Source: Flammeovirgaceae bacterium
GTDB lineage: Bacteria; Bacteroidota; Bacteroidia; Cytophagales; Cyclobacteriaceae
Assembly (NCBI GenBank): GCA_003229495.1
Contig: QIEB01000098.1
Location: 1-5,434 of the forward strand
Direction: 5' to 3'
DNA length: 5,434 nt
Shown: positions 4,656 to 5,434 of the stretch, piece by piece
Layout: each line of letters starts with the position of its first letter
Numbering within the stretch: position 1 is the first letter of the stretch
Translations under genes and position numbers: made by a program
The notes under the pieces: generated by a model
What the model was told of the DNA's origin: nothing
The model's input: only the letters and a program-made list of their open reading frames with translations
Database searches by the model: none

Positions 4656-5434
4656 ATGCAAAACAAAGGATTTATCATATTCTTGACCGTTCTAATTTCG
4701 GTCTTATGTATTTATTATTTGTCATTTACCTTCGTTTCCAGAAACATACAACAGCAGGCCACAGAGTATGCCACCGATGCCAATGGAAATGTAGATTACA
4801 ATAAGAAACAGGCTTATCTTGATTCGGTTTGGTCAGAGCCAGTTTATAATTTGCTCGGAATTGATTATACCTATCAGGAAGTAAAAGAAACCGAATTGAA
4901 CCGTGGTCTGGACTTACAGGGGGGAATGTATGTAAACCTGGAAGTTAGCCCGGTGGAGATCATCAAAGGTCTCTCCAGTAACAATGAGAACCCCATTTTT
5001 CTCCAGGCATTGGCTGTAGCAAAGGAACGGCAAAAGAGCAGCCAGGAGGCCTATACTCAGCTGTTTTACGAGGCATATATAGAGTTGGAACCCAACGGTA
5101 AGTTGAGCACTATTTTTGCCAGTGCGGCAAATAGAGACCGATTTAACTTCCAAAGTACCGATGATGAGATCCTGTCGGTCATTAATGATGAGGTAGAGGA
5201 TGCCATCGATCGATCTTTTCAAATACTGCGTACCCGTGTAGACCGGTTTGGTACTTCCCAGCCTAATATCCAGCGGATACAGGGTACAGGCAGAATACAA
5301 GTTGAACTCCCCGGCGCAGACAATCCCGCGCGGGTACGAAAGCTTCTGCAGGGAGTAGCTAAATTGGAGTTTCTTGATGTTGCAGACTGGGCACAAATCG
5401 GCCCGGCCATGCAGGGCATCAATTTGAAGTTAAT
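4656..5434 (+). CDS. secDF: Protein translocase subunit SecD / SecDF, N-terminal part (3' truncated by the window)
   Basis: SecDF completes Sec-dependent export, using the proton gradient to pull proteins out of the channel and aid membrane insertion. The frame is open from ATG 4656 to the window end (259 complete codons). Residues 6-27 form the first transmembrane helix. GLDLQGGMY (84-92) is the conserved SecD motif at the start of the first periplasmic region. Residues 190-239, from ILRTRVDRFG through the G-R-I-x-V-x-L-P-G stretch (212-220) to K-L-E-F, are a typical SecD segment. The insertion rich in charged residues between about 100 and 180 and the MQNKG start are familiar from Bacteroidetes SecDF fusions of roughly 1000 residues, but the SecF half lies outside the window. 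ATG 4656 gives the normal N-terminus; the preceding sequence is A-rich with no clear Shine-Dalgarno. It is probably co-transcribed with the small exported gene 72 nt upstream. Confidence 0.92.
   Translation, partial: MQNKGFIIFLTVLISVLCIYYLSFTFVSRNIQQQATEYATDANGNVDYNKKQAYLDSVWSEPVYNLLGIDYTYQEVKETELNRGLDLQGGMYVNLEVSPVEIIKGLSSNNENPIFLQALAVAKERQKSSQEAYTQLFYEAYIELEPNGKLSTIFASAANRDRFNFQSTDDEILSVINDEVEDAIDRSFQILRTRVDRFGTSQPNIQRIQGTGRIQVELPGADNPARVRKLLQGVAKLEFLDVADWAQIGPAMQGINLKL

Noticed and set aside
4914..5396. Long minus-strand open frame of 160 codons, and a second at 5219-5422
   Set aside because: Both lie opposite the secD/secDF coding frame, which has clear SecD motifs. The minus-strand products are low-complexity-free but show no recognisable domain or start context.
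1..5434. CRISPR array, tRNA/rRNA genes, insertion sequence or phage genes
   Set aside because: No regularly spaced repeats, no tRNA-like cloverleaf and no transposase or integrase motifs were seen. The window is almost fully covered by housekeeping-type genes.

Overview
The window looks like a chromosomal core segment from a member of the Bacteroidota, probably near the Cytophagales. The evidence is moderate GC, two promoters of the Bacteroidetes type (TTTG, then TAnnTTTG, 19 bp apart), weak or absent Shine-Dalgarno sequences, FKBP-type lipoproteins next to an NrnA-like gene, and a SecD N-terminus resembling the long SecDF fusion of this phylum. The assignment is inferred from sequence recognition, not from a search.

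Layout. Positions 1-477 hold the 3' end of a YbhN/UPF0104-type multi-spanning membrane protein. It converges on ndk (474-890, minus strand), and the two stop codons overlap. A 173-bp divergent intergenic region carries a promoter reading rightward. It drives a tight four-gene cluster: a DHH/DHHA1 phosphoesterase (nrnA-like, 1064-2098), a two-domain FKBP lipoprotein (2091-3035), a single-domain FKBP lipoprotein (3038-3526) and an RdgB/HAM1 nucleotide pyrophosphatase (3531-4157). Junctions are an 8-nt overlap, a 2-nt gap and a 4-nt gap. A second promoter at about 4194-4224 starts a new unit: a small exported protein of unknown family (4239-4583), then the 5' part of secD/secDF (4656 to the window end).

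How the genes fit together. Ndk, NrnA and RdgB all act on nucleotides: NDP/NTP balance, nanoRNA and pAp recycling, and removal of non-canonical purine NTPs. The FKBP pair are envelope folding factors in a neighbourhood reminiscent of the flavobacterial gldI region. SecDF drives the late, proton-powered step of Sec export.

Most interesting points. (1) A small secreted protein ending Ile-Ser-Pro-Asn-Ala-Pro-stop sits directly upstream of secDF, and its stop codon lies in an RNA stem that could cover the secDF start region. This is the architecture of an export-monitoring arrest peptide (compare SecM-secA, VemP-secDF2, MifM-yidC2). (2) rdgB carries an in-frame, 78% GC, hairpin-forming insert of about 15 codons that looks like a short palindromic element lodged in a gene. 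Both are hypotheses that can be tested.
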